Assembly (NCBI RefSeq): GCF_030704535.1
Contig: NC_081810.1
Location: 3,081,501 to 3,145,500 of the forward strand
DNA length: 64,000 bases
Reading direction: 5' to 3'
Origin: Vitis vinifera
Lineage: Eukaryota > Streptophyta > Magnoliopsida > Vitales > Vitaceae
In this document: positions 36,125-46,381 of the stretch, piece after piece
How positions within the stretch are numbered: position 1 is the stretch's first letter
Layout: the number at the start of each line of letters is the position of its first letter
The notes under the pieces: generated by a model
What the model was told of the DNA's origin: nothing
The model's input: only the letters and a program-made list of their open reading frames with translations
The model's database searches: none
Program-made: the position numbers and the translations under genes

Positions 36125-36902
36125 TATTTATCATTATCCTAATAATACTAAACTCAAGGTTACGTATAATAAAATGAAATATCTAAAAGTATTTTTTTGA
36201 ATTCTATATATGTTAAAAACTAGTATTAAATTAAGAAAAATAAAATAAAGAAAAAGAGTATTAATGCATGTTTACAGCTAAATAATGCAAAGATTGAGTG
36301 TCATTTTGATAAAAAGGCCACGAAGTACGTGATACATAGGATTTGGTTATCTCAATGTATTAAAACCAATGCTAAAACCTGCTTGAAGAAAAAAAACTAG
36401 AATACTCATACCCTAATTAAGTACCACAATAAATTAATATCATAAAACATTATAATAAATTTACCTTTGATTAGAATTTGTATTCATCTCAAGTAACCAA
36501 ACAAATTACCTCTAAATTATTTTAAAATTTTGCATAGTTTAGTTCACATCATTGAAAATAAAAAGGTTTTTCAAATGTCATGATCACTATATATTTTCTA
36601 TCAATGCATAATTTCAATAATTATGTAATCTTGCTTTTACATTGATACATGGAAGCCACTCGCTTCTTATTTCACAACTCGTCATTTGAACACTTAACCA
36701 ATAAATGTTTTTTTTTTTTCCGTTTTTTCTTAATTTTAAATTTTTTATTTATCTTTTCATTTAAATATAGAAAGATCTTTATTACAAATGTATTTAAAAT
36801 AAAAAATATTTAGAGCTATTAAAAATCTATTTAAATTGAATTTATTTATATCTAAAAGATTTTTATTCTTTTTAAGTTTTTAAAATGTACTATAAACTAG
36901 TG
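36125..36902. other. AT-rich intergenic sequence
   Basis: No gene, RNA gene or clear repeat boundary recognised. Confidence 0.4.
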
Positions 36903-38112
36903 TATCTGTTAGCCAACGATTCTCCAGATCGTGTTTTGATGATAAAAAAGCATAGTTAAGTTGTTAATTTTTTTTGAATTATAAAGAATTTCAAGTGTTA
37001 GTTTGAAAATCCATTAAAGAACCCAATGGATGTAAGATAAAGACAATTGGAAAATTTTACTCATAGAAAACATATATAAGATGAATGCATGGATGCATTT
37101 AGGTTTTTCATATCTTTTCATGCATCTTTAAAAACTCAGTTTATGCTTTAAAGTTACATTTACATCAAAACTTAAGTTTTATTAAATGAACTTTAGGCAA
37201 ATCATTTCAAAATTGGCATAATAATTTACCTAAAAACCTTACCTAAGTGTTAGAAGAAAAAAAAACATAAAAAAAAAAAGTTTTTGGGCCAAAAATTGTA
37301 AACCAGTCGAGGCACTGGCCAACTAGCTCAATTGACTAGGGTGCCGATCAACCGATTACACCTTCTCGATCGAGGTCCGATTGAGAGATGCAAAAAATCT
37401 TCTCTCTCTTCCAATAGCCTTGCATTCTTGATCGAGGAATATGTCTTCCCGATCGAGGCCTAACGGTCACCTAACAAGCATTTATTGCCCAATAGTTAGT
37501 TAACCAGTCGACCTCCAGCTCGACCAATCAAGGTTATTTTTTTTTTTGGTCTTTTTGGCTCTCAAGGCTATAAACTTATAAATTGAGAACTCGACTTCAT
37601 TTATGAGTAAGAGAACACCTACATTTATTTGTCTACCTACTTGTTCTTGCCTCAAAAACTTTAATTCTTTCATTAGTTCATTAAATTTTCATTTGCATAT
37701 TCCTTAATGCACCCTTATGATTCATCCTAGCATTTGAGTTGTATTTAAGCCCTTGTTGAGCTAGGTTGAAAGATTTGATTTTGTTATTCGATTGTTAGAA
37801 CCTTTAAGTGAGTAAAGACTTGAAAATATTGTATAAGAGCTCATTTGAGCTAAAATCCAAGTGTAAATGTGTCAGAAGCTTGGTTGAAACTTCAAATATA
37901 GTAGAACCCTCACTCGGTTAGGAGCTTGAGAAGAGTGGACGTAGGCAAGGGGTGTCGAATCACTATAAAATCTGAATTTGCTTCTTCGAACCTTATCTCT
38001 TATGTATGTGCTTCCTTTACTTGAATTTGTTGTGGTTGAAAACAAAAATTAAAACCCAATTCACCCACCCCTCTCTCTATCTCTCTCTCTCTCTCTTTAC
38101 CTCTTGGGTGTT
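36903..38112 (+). mobile_element. Probable solo LTR of a Copia-type element
   Basis: It begins with a TGT-type edge and GTTTTGATGATAAAAAAGCA, and ends near AACCCAATTCACCCACCCCT…CTCTTGGGTGT. I recall both as typical of plant copia (SIRE-like) LTR ends. It is GC-richer in the middle, with repeated GATCGAGG motifs. No internal region or PBS adjoins it and the target duplication was not found, so this is tentative. Confidence 0.4.
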
Positions 38113-38159
38113 TTCTCTATTAAGATTAGTCTTTATTTTCTCAGTATCTAAGAACATAA

Positions 38160-38795
38160 ATATGTGTTTTCACTCTTAATAGCCCAAAATAGATTCTTTT
38201 TAATCCAATTAATTCATTTGAGAATATATGGAAGAATAAAAACCAATCAAGACACAAGACAAAAGATTATTTACATGGATTTCCATACAACATGTGGAAA
38301 TAAAAAAACTAAAAAAAATACCATAGAGTCAAAGACCTCAAATTTATAATCCACTTATGAGAGTACAACAAAGTTTTACCTAACAGACATTATCCCTAAG
38401 ACTTACTCTTCAATACTCATACTGCATTTTACATCCGCGATACAACACCTTGTGTGCTCCCAATGGATCTCACCTTAGTATTTGAAGGGATGTAGATCTC
38501 TTTCACAATCTAACAAAAGCAAACATGAACACTTCTTTGAGAGTTTTGGAAAGAATAAGACAAATTAGATTTTCTAATTCAGAAGCACTAAGCCAAAAAC
38601 CTTTTTAAGCAAGGCATATGTAGGCCTAGAGACCTAGTGGATCGATACTTAGAAAATCCTTGATTTAAATCCATTAAAAAATGGAAAGAGTGAACTCCAA
38701 AATTTTGGAGGATTCTATCTCATGTGCTTATGCGCCCTTATAGCCCTTGAGTGCTCTTCAAGCATTGAATTTAGTGCTCTTTCTCTTTTCTTTTT
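38160..38795. repeat. Dispersed repeat, second copy at 43530-43971 / 44505-44560
   Basis: AACCAATCAAGACACAAGAC, TTACATGG, AACACTTC-TTGA and AAGCCAAAAACCTTTTT recur in the same order at 43530-43960. The repeat's right end (GAGTGCTCTTCAAGCATTGAAT) recurs after the MITE at 44515-44538. Function unknown; probably part of a retroelement LTR. Confidence 0.55.
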
Positions 38796-39442
38796 GGGAG
38801 AATTATGTTTTAGAGGTAGATAAGCCCCCAAATTAACAAAATGTTCATATAACTCTTCAAATTGAGTTGAAGGATATGAAATAGTAACGGACAAATATAC
38901 CCTTTAAGAACACATAAAATATTTTATAAAATTAAGTTAAATAAAAAAATTTTAATAATTTTTTTTTCAAAAATACTAAATTAAATAAAAGTGGTTTTCA
39001 AAAATATTAAATTAAATTTTTTTTTCAAAAATATTAAATTAAATAATTTTTTTAAATATTAAATTAAATAAAAGTATTTTTAAAAAATATTAAATTACAT
39101 AAAAGTATTTTTAAAAAATATTAAATTAAATCAAAAATATTTTTAAAAAATATTAAATTAAATAAAAGTATTTTAAAAAATATTAAATTACATAAAAGTA
39201 TTTTTTAAAAATATTAAATTAAATCAAAAATATTTTTTAAAAATATTAAATTAAATAAAAGTATTTTTCAAAAATATTAATTTTTTTCTCAAAATCAACA
39301 AAGGACATTTTTGGAAATACTGAAGGATAATATCCTTCAACTCAATTTTCATACTTTCATTGAGTCTTGGGATCAATTTGAAGAGTTACACGGACCTTTT
39401 GTTAATTTGGGGGCCCATCTACCCCTAAAACATAATTCTCCC
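38796..39442. mobile_element. TIR element, 647 bp, with internal AT-rich tandem repeats
   Basis: The terminal inverted repeats span about 70 bp: GGGAGAATTATGTTTTAGAG on the left, and CTAAAACATAATTCTCCC on the right with the inverted CCAAATTAACAAAATGT block. Both sides are flanked by TTTCTTTTT, a 9 bp target duplication consistent with Mutator-like transposition, though low in complexity. The inside is about ten units of roughly 35-37 bp (AAAATATTAAATTAAATAAA plus GTATTTTT). No transposase. Confidence 0.75.
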
Positions 39443-40547
39443 TTTCTTTTTTTCTTCTCTCTCTCTATATATATATATATATAATAAAAGGTTAATTAAT
39501 TTTATTATATTTTACAAATAGATTTATACTTTTTCTTGCATTATTTTAAAATAAAATTAGAGTAAAGAAAATGAAAAATATATGAACAAATTTAATTTTA
39601 GTATTTTTATTTTTAAAAACGAATTTTCATTTTGCTCAACCCAAAGCTGTTTGGAAGTGATCATTTTCAAAAGTATGGGAAACCAAAGGCAGCTAGAGAT
39701 TTAGTTATAGTGTGTAGCATGTGCAAAGACTTTGAACTCAAACCACCAAGGTGTACAACCTCTCTCTCCCTTAATTGCATTCGTTCACGATCCCTTTAGA
39801 TACTTCTTCCCTTTTGGGTCATGTAAAGTAGTGGCAAGACAAATCCGAATTGATTCCTTACTATATATATATACTTCTTCCCTAATATCTCGTGATCACG
39901 ATCCCCTTTAGATACTTCTTCCCTTTGTGGCAAGAAAAATCCGAATTGATTTCTTACCATATATATATACATATGATATGATGTTCCATAATACGGTCAA
40001 ATATATTTACTTTTAAAGTTTCTTTCTCCACATTATTTTTCTTATATAGTAGATTTAAAATATTCTTTATCTACCCATTTGCCGATGCATGTTTGTAATT
40101 GTGGGAGTCATTAGCATTAATTATTGAAGGCATGTGTCTAACCTAAAAAGAAGTTAGCATTATCGAAGGCCTAGTCTTATGGATGTGACTAAAGGAAGGA
40201 GAGGCCATCATACTCATCCTAGTGCCAATTAACTCAAAATGACTGAGGATAATTCTTTGATGGGGTAATTTTTGAACAAGATGATATTATATGATAAGAA
40301 AAAGGTCTATGTGATATTTGAATATAATTTGATATTTACTTTGCTTAAAAAAAAAACTTTAAAATATTAAAATGAGAGTCCATAAAAATTGAAGAATGAT
40401 TTTTATAATTTAAAAATAAATATAGTAAATGCGTCACATCAAATTATGGCACGCCACCTAAGAATAGGATAAGGAACCTAAAGTACAAAGATCCGTCATT
40501 TTCAAATTGTGTGGCGGGTTGAGTGTGGGGAATATCATCCTAAGAGT
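39443..40547. repeat. Segmental duplication block upstream of K4
   Basis: 39600-39770 matches 45250-45420 (AAAACGAATTTTCATTTTGC, CAAAGGCAGCTAGAG, TGTAGCATGTGCAAAGACTT). 40195-40370 matches 55979-56150 (TCATCCTAGTGCCAATTAAC, GATAAGAAAAAGG). In the second copy these two parts are separated by the gypsy element. No gene is contained. Confidence 0.75.
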
Positions 40548-41086
40548 GAGACTTTTCTCAATAGTACAGTAATTTTAAAAAGTTATGCTTAAATTATTAT
40601 AGTAGAAGAAGTTATTATAAATATATGGTAGTTTTTGCCACCTAAGAGAGAGGAGAGAGAGTGAACCGATAAATTTTTTTTAAAACCAAAATTGTCTTTT
40701 CAAAAGACGATTTTAAAAAAATTTCAAAAGGTAAATCGTCTCTTCAAGAGATGAGTTCCATGGAAAAAAATATATATTTTTTTAAAAAAAAATTCCTTAA
40801 GGGAACTCGTCTCTTCAATAAACGAGTTCCACAAAAAATATATATATAAATTCCCAAAAAAAAAAAACACAATTCCTCAATGGAGCTCGTCTCTTCAAGA
40901 GATGAGTTCCATGAATATATATTTTTAAAAAAATTCTCAAATTATAAAAAAAAAAAAAAAAAAAAGGAAAATTCCTCAAGGGAACTCGTCTCTTCAAGAG
41001 ACGAGTTCCCATGAAATTTTTTTTTTTTAAAAAAAAATATATTCCCAAATTAAAAAAAAAAAAAATATTCCTCAAGGGAACTCGTC

Positions 41087-41118
<32 letters not shown>

Positions 41119-41744
41119 GGGAATTTTTTTAAAATATATATATATATATATATTCATGGAACTCGTCTCTTGAAGAGACGAGTTCCCTTGAGGAATTTTC
41201 TTTTTTATTTTTTTTTTATTTCGGGAATTTTTTTCGTTCCCTTGAGGAATTGTTTTTTTTTTTTTTAATAATTTGGGAATTTTTTAATATATATATATAT
41301 ATATATTTTCATGGAACTCGTCTCTTGAAGAGACAAGTTCCCTTGAGGAATTTTCTTTTTTTTCTTTTTATTTTTTTAATTTGGGAATTTTTTTTCCATG
41401 GGAACTCGTCTCTTGAAGAGACAAGTTCTCTTGAGGAATTGTTTTTTTTTTATATATATAATTTGGGAATTTTTTTATATATATATTTTCATAGAACTCG
41501 TCTCTTGAAGAGAGGATTTCCCTTTTGAAATTTTTTTTAAATCATCTTTTGAAATTTTTTTTAAATCATCTTTTGAAAAAACTATTTGAAATTTGAAATG
41601 ATGATTTTGGTTTTAAAAAAAAATTATCTACTCACCCTCTCTCCTCTCTCCTAAGTGGTAAAAACTACCGTATATTTGTAATAACTTCTTCTACTATAAT
41701 AATTTAAGCATAACTTTTTTAAATTACCGTATGAGAAAAGTCTC
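40548..41744. mobile_element. TIR element with internal hairpin array (copy 2), upstream of K4
   Basis: Ends are GAGACTTTTCTCA (40548) and TGAGAAAAGTCTC (to 41744), with inverted similarity continuing for about 100 bp. Flanks carry CTAAGAGT on both sides (40540-40547 and 41745-41752). Because the end itself is palindromic, the duplication could be 8, 10 or 12 bp. The related K5 upstream sequence has one uninterrupted CATCCTAAGAGTAAAGCC at about 56198-56215, an empty site. About nine hairpins with the 15 nt arm GGGAACTCGTCTCTT fill the inside. No transposase. Confidence 0.85.
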
Positions 41745-41752
41745 CTAAGAGT

Positions 41753-41982
41753 GAAGCCGCGAGCTGAGAGAAGTCCCACTGGCACTAAAATTAGAGAAGG
41801 CTTCAGTTACGTCATGAACCGAAAGATTGAAGTGAAGCCATCTAGAGGAGCCTTGCAAAAAAAAATATATATGGTGGAGCCGCATTAGGGCATGGGGTGA
41901 GTACATAAGTGGATGCAAGCTTCATCCGTTGTCCATTAAGCCTCTTTGGGTTACTGAATACTGAGAGTAGCTCCAAATTGCA
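41753..41982 (+). promoter_or_regulatory. Proximal promoter and leader of kiwellin K4
   Basis: The position matching the K3 and K5 TATATAAG box reads TACATAAG at 41902-41909. Only about 230 bp of native upstream sequence remain between the TIR element and the ATG. The leader (CCATTAAGCCTCTTTGGG, GCTCCAAATTGCAATGG) is shared with K3 and K5. Confidence 0.6.
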
Positions 41983-42645
41983 ATGGCAAATTCACCTGTA
42001 GTGTGGTTAGCATCGGTGTGCCTTGTGTTCAATATCTTGTCCCTTCCATTCCTAGCATTGGGCTTATCTTCTTGTGGTGGCTCATGTCAAACACTTAATG
42101 ACTGTGAAGGTCAGCTCATTTGCATCAATGGTAAATGTAACGACGATCCCGAGGTCGGGACTCACATATGTGGAGGAAACTCGAGTACCCCTTCCCCTCC
42201 ATCCCCCAGTACCTGCCAGCCCTCGGGAACTCTTGCGTGCAAGGGCGGAAAACCCAAAAATACCTACACATGCTCTCCTCCGGTCACCTCCTCCACGCCT
42301 GCCGTTCTAACTAACAATAATTTTGAAAAAGGAGGAGACGGTGGAGGCCCATCCGCTTGCGACAACAAATACCATGACAATTCAGAGCGCATCGTAGCAT
42401 TGTCAACTGGGTGGTATAATGGGGGATCCCGGTGTGGAAAGATGATCAGGATAACGGCTCAAAATGGGAGGAGCGTGTTGGCCAAAGTGGTGGATGAGTG
42501 TGACTCCATGCACGGCTGTGACAAAGAGCATGCAGGTCAGCCCCCCTGTGATAATAACATAGTTGATGGATCTAATGCTGTGTGGAATGCTTTGGGGCTG
42601 GATATCAATATTGGTGAAGTGGACGTTACTTGGTCCATGGCTTAG
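41983..42645 (+). CDS. Kiwellin / ripening-related protein, copy K4 (intact)
   Basis: 220 residues, single exon. Signal peptide about 1-29. Mature Cys at 31, 35, 41, 47, 52 and 63 form the kissper-like N-terminal domain. The Ser/Pro linker is at about 66-77. Further Cys at 78, 86, 97, 126, 151, 173, 179 and 189 lie in the barwin-like double-psi barrel region containing [25 protein letters not shown] and [13 protein letters not shown]. It ends DVTWSMA. Predicted apoplastic; family members act in defence, for example by binding fungal effectors. This copy is the reference for the broken K3 and K5, with which it shares start, signal peptide and leader. A likely polyA signal (AAATAAAAC) is at about 42783. 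Confidence 0.93.
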   Translation: MANSPVVWLASVCLVFNILSLPFLALGLSSCGGSCQTLNDCEGQLICINGKCNDDPEVGTHICGGNSSTPSPPSPSTCQPSGTLACKGGKPKNTYTCSPPVTSSTPAVLTNNNFEKGGDGGGPSACDNKYHDNSERIVALSTGWYNGGSRCGKMIRITAQNGRSVLAKVVDECDSMHGCDKEHAGQPPCDNNIVDGSNAVWNALGLDINIGEVDVTWSMA

Positions 42646-43530
42646 GTATATGGTTGGTTGGTTACTCGGTTTTTGTGTGTACGTACGTACCCTCCTCTTT
42701 GTGTTCCCCTCTCTATTTTGGTTTGTATGGCTCCGCCAAGCACTATTTTTATGTAATTTTGCAGCAATATATGCATGCACTGAAATAAAACTGGAAGGCA
42801 CTAGCCCAGTGCCACCAGAACCCCATTAAGTGGTTTGATTAATGAAGAGTGATTTGCGTCACGATCTACTTGAACCATCACATTGATTATTAATGCAACG
42901 CCTAAACTACATCAACTTCCAATGAGTATTTTATATTAATTTGACATTGAGATTCACCTTATATATAGCAATACTGATCTTGGGAAAATACATATTTTAA
43001 AATTAAAAAGTTGTAAAATCGAAAGAAACTTAAAAAGTAAAAAGAAAGAAAAGAAAAGAACATAGAAGGTCTTATCTAATGGGTGGTACTAGATCACTTT
43101 GATGAGGTCGCAGTGAAGAAATTAACAAGATCCCCAGGAAAGAGATGCTGTGCAATAAGAAATATCATCCTGGAACCCAAATATAAAAAGCCCCATGGAG
43201 TTATTGACGGGTACATCAGTCATATATATACATATATAATACTTTGTCTTGATCTATACTTTTCAACAGTTTTTCTATTATTGTCTATCCTAATACAAGA
43301 TAATTTAACTGATAAAAGCCTAAGTGCCTTATACCTAAACCAGATTTCATATCTATTTATCTATTAAATAATTTAAAATAAAATAAAATAATTAAAGTTA
43401 GAACACAAATTAACTCTGAGATATGGAACTTAAATGTTGATTTTGTCACTTACTAGTCCATATTCAAAGTTGGGTTGTAGAAACCCAATCTTGATTAGTT
43501 GAATTAAAAATCAATAATTAGGGAAGATAA
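42646..43530. repeat. K4 3' flank, copy of the K2 3' flank
   Basis: Collinear with 30164-31250 from the stop codon on, but with a shorter TA tract (about 43218-43240) and a single copy of the block that is tandemly doubled after K2. No gene. Confidence 0.7.
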
Positions 43531-43971
43531 AAAAAAACCAATCAACACACAAAATAAAATATTTTTAACATGGAAAACTTTCATGCAATATGAAGAAATA
43601 AAAAGTCAGAAGTCATAAACTTCAAATCTACATCTATTATATGAGAATACAATACACACTTTTATCTAGCAGATTGCATTTGAATCTCATCTTAGCGCTT
43701 AAAATGATGCAAATCTCCTTCACAATCCAACAAAGACAAACATGAACACTTCCTTGAAAGCTTTAAGAATAAGAAGACAAATTACATTTTCCAGCTAGAA
43801 AAACTAAGCCAAAAACCTTTTTGAGTAAGGTATATGTACGCCCACAGACTTAGTGGACCAATTCTCAAAAAATCCTCATGCAATTTAAATCCTTTAAAAT
43901 TGGAAAGAGAAAACTTTAGAATTCTAGAGGATTCTATGTCGAGTGCTCAAGCACCCTCATATAGGGATGAC
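43530..43971. repeat. Second copy of the 38160-38760 dispersed repeat, interrupted by a MITE
   Basis: Same order of blocks as at 38240-38760; resumes after the MITE at 44505 with CCTCAGAGCATTTGAGTGCT. Confidence 0.55.
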
Positions 43972-44504
43972 AACGGGGTGGGTTCGGGACAGGTCGCCCC
44001 CATCCCAACCCCACCCCGTTTATTCGAAATAATTCTCATTCCCATCCCATTTAAAAAATTAAACGGGATGGGACGGGCCGAGGCGAGTATGATAAATTTT
44101 CATACTTGTCCTGTTTAACTTTTTTTTTTTTTTAATTTTTTTTAAAAAAATTACTTTTAAATTTTTAATTATATTAAAATAAATATATTTTATAAATAAT
44201 TAAATTATTATATTTTTTATAACTTATTTTATTAAAAATATTTTATTATTATCTATATATTAAAAATAATAAAATAAAAATTAAATTAAATTAATTTTAA
44301 ATTATAAATTAAATTAAATTTAAAAATTAATTTTATATATAATCGGAGCAGGGCTGGGTGGAGTGGGGCAATACCCGAACCAGTCCCGAGTTTTTAAAAA
44401 AATTCTCAAACTCATCACAAACCTATTTATTAAAATTAAACTCCGTCCCATTAGAGACGGGACGAGGCGGGTACCCGAATAAACCCGCCCCATTGCCATC
44501 CCTA
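43972..44504. mobile_element. Complete MITE, 533 bp, TAGGGATG termini
   Basis: The left end TAGGGATGACAACGGGG and right end CCCCATTGCCATCCCTA form the inverted termini. Adjacent inward are G/C-rich ACGGGATGGGACGGG-type blocks around an AT-rich core. Flanks are CCCTCATA and CCCTCAGA, a 7/8 match expected for an 8 bp hAT-type duplication. The related repeat at about 38738-38760 gives the uninterrupted site (GCGCCCTTATAGCCC). The truncated relative is at 16590-17080. Confidence 0.75.
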
Positions 44505-45514
44505 CCCTCAGAGCATTTGAGTGCTTCTCAAGCATTGAATCCAGGCTTCAAGGTTCATGTAGTTTTTAAACCCTAAAAAAAAATTCATTTTGATCAATTT
44601 TAAAAACTCGATGGATGTCATGCTACACCAACTACTAATTTGTCTTTCTAAGACATTTCTATACTTACCAAACTCAATCGATGCCATGTTATACCAAAAT
44701 ATGTATATATAAACCATTTTAACAAGATTTTATTGATTTTAGTTTTTAAAAATAGTTTTTTATTAACCATATTTTAGTAAAGGGAAAAAGAGAAATTCTT
44801 ATTAGTAAATGTTTTCTAAAACAAATGGAACCCAAAACTCTAAATGTGCTTTAGAAATTTTTTGGAAAACCAAAACCTGTTTTCTAAAAGGTTGAAAGAA
44901 AGATAATAAACAAAATCTTGTGAGATCCTTCTATATGAATATCATAAATATAAATGAAAATGAAAATGAATAAAATTACACAATATAGCATGACTTATCT
45001 GTATATATTTGAAATATAATATTCTTTTATAAGTGTTATTACAATTTAAAGTTATATCAAGTATATATATTTTTTCATATTAGGTTAATTCATTTTATTA
45101 TATTTTATAAATAGATTTAAACTTTTTCTTGCATTATTTTAAAATAAAATTAGAGTAAAGGAAATGTAAAATATATGAACAAATTTAATTTTAGTGTTTT
45201 TATTTGATTAAGAAATAAACAAGAAATAAAATTTTATACTTTTTATTTTTAAAAACGAATTTTCATTTTGCTCAACCGAAAGCCTTTTCAAAGTGATCAT
45301 TGTCAAGAGTATGGGCAACCAAAGGCAGCTAGAGGTTTAGTTGTAGTGTGTAGCATGTGCAAAGACTTTGAATTCAAGCCATAAACGTGCACTACCTCTC
45401 TCTCCCTTAGTTGCATTTGTCATGTTCTCTTGTGATGATCTCCTTTAGATGCTTAGACCCTTTGGGTCACGTGAACTAGTGGCAAGAAAAATGAATTGAT
45501 TTCATGATGGAGAG
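44505..45514. other. Repeat remainder and duplicated block up to the gypsy insertion
   Basis: 45250-45420 is the second copy of 39600-39770. GAGAG at 45510-45514 is the left target-site duplication of the gypsy element. No gene. Confidence 0.6.
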
Positions 45515-46325
45515 TGTAGGGACCCCTCCCCTTGGGAAACACGTGGCACGCGGCTCATGGTGACGCGTGGCACGTGCTGTCAGCCGGACCATCATCATCC
45601 GGATTCCCCTACAGATACGTATGGTGCGACTATCCTATCCGGAACCCCCCAAGGAAAGACAAACAACGTTTCAGCTTCTCCTATCCAAGGAAGAGCAAAC
45701 GACGCTGGCAGAACGTAGACACCCGGATAGTCTCCACAAACACATCCGGATATTCAGCATGATCCATCCGGATATAAATCGTCTGGATGGTCAATTAAAG
45801 TAAAGCGAGTCTTACACGCAATCACAACAAGCAGCCATGGCCCACATCCCATCACCTGCAGAATGAGAAGACAAGAGGAAGTGACAGCAAGTCACTTCCC
45901 ACGATCATTCTGCATAATCGCTTCCCACGATCTCTGACAGCCGCATCACCTACCATGGTCTCTGACAGCCATTCGTAGGATGATAGTGCTCCTACTAACA
46001 CCTATTGTCATCATCACAACAGAAAATATCTCCCCACCATTAATGAGAGGAACAGTACCCCTGAAGCTGTATATATATGACTTCACACGAAGAAGAAAGG
46101 GATGATCTCCCGGTAACCTCTTGACACCTAGTAAAAGGCCAACTGCCTCATATATCTTATTCTCTTATCATGGCTAACAACATCATCGGAGGGTGCATCC
46201 GGACACCTTGTCCGGATGCCTTTTTACAGGTACAACCACTGAATCAAGAACCCCTTGTGTGTTGAGAATCGCGTGTCCATCCATCTAGCAGCAACGCGGC
46301 CCACCTGATACGCGAGGTGACAACA
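45515..46325 (+). repeat. 5' LTR of the gypsy element
   Basis: 811 bp, TG…CA ends. Contains TATATATATG at about 46070, a candidate promoter TATA box, and many TCCGGA/ATCCGGAT motifs. The right boundary is fixed by the PBS at 46326. Confidence 0.95.
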
Positions 46326-46343
46326 TTGGCGCCGTCTGTGGGA
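46326..46343 (+). other. Primer binding site of the gypsy element
   Basis: TTGGCGCCGTCTGTGGGA directly after the LTR. TGGCGCC starts are usual for PBSs of plant gypsy elements; the tRNA is not assigned here. Confidence 0.75.
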
Positions 46344-46381
46344 ACCTTTTACTTTTTATTTTGATTCAGTCACTAGCAAAG

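Noticed and set aside
38796-39442. Matrix-attachment or origin-like AT tract
   Set aside because: Better explained as the interior of a TIR element with matching ends and target duplication.
45532-45803. Two overlapping open frames present in both LTRs
   Set aside because: LTR sequence without domain features, and duplicated only because the LTR is.
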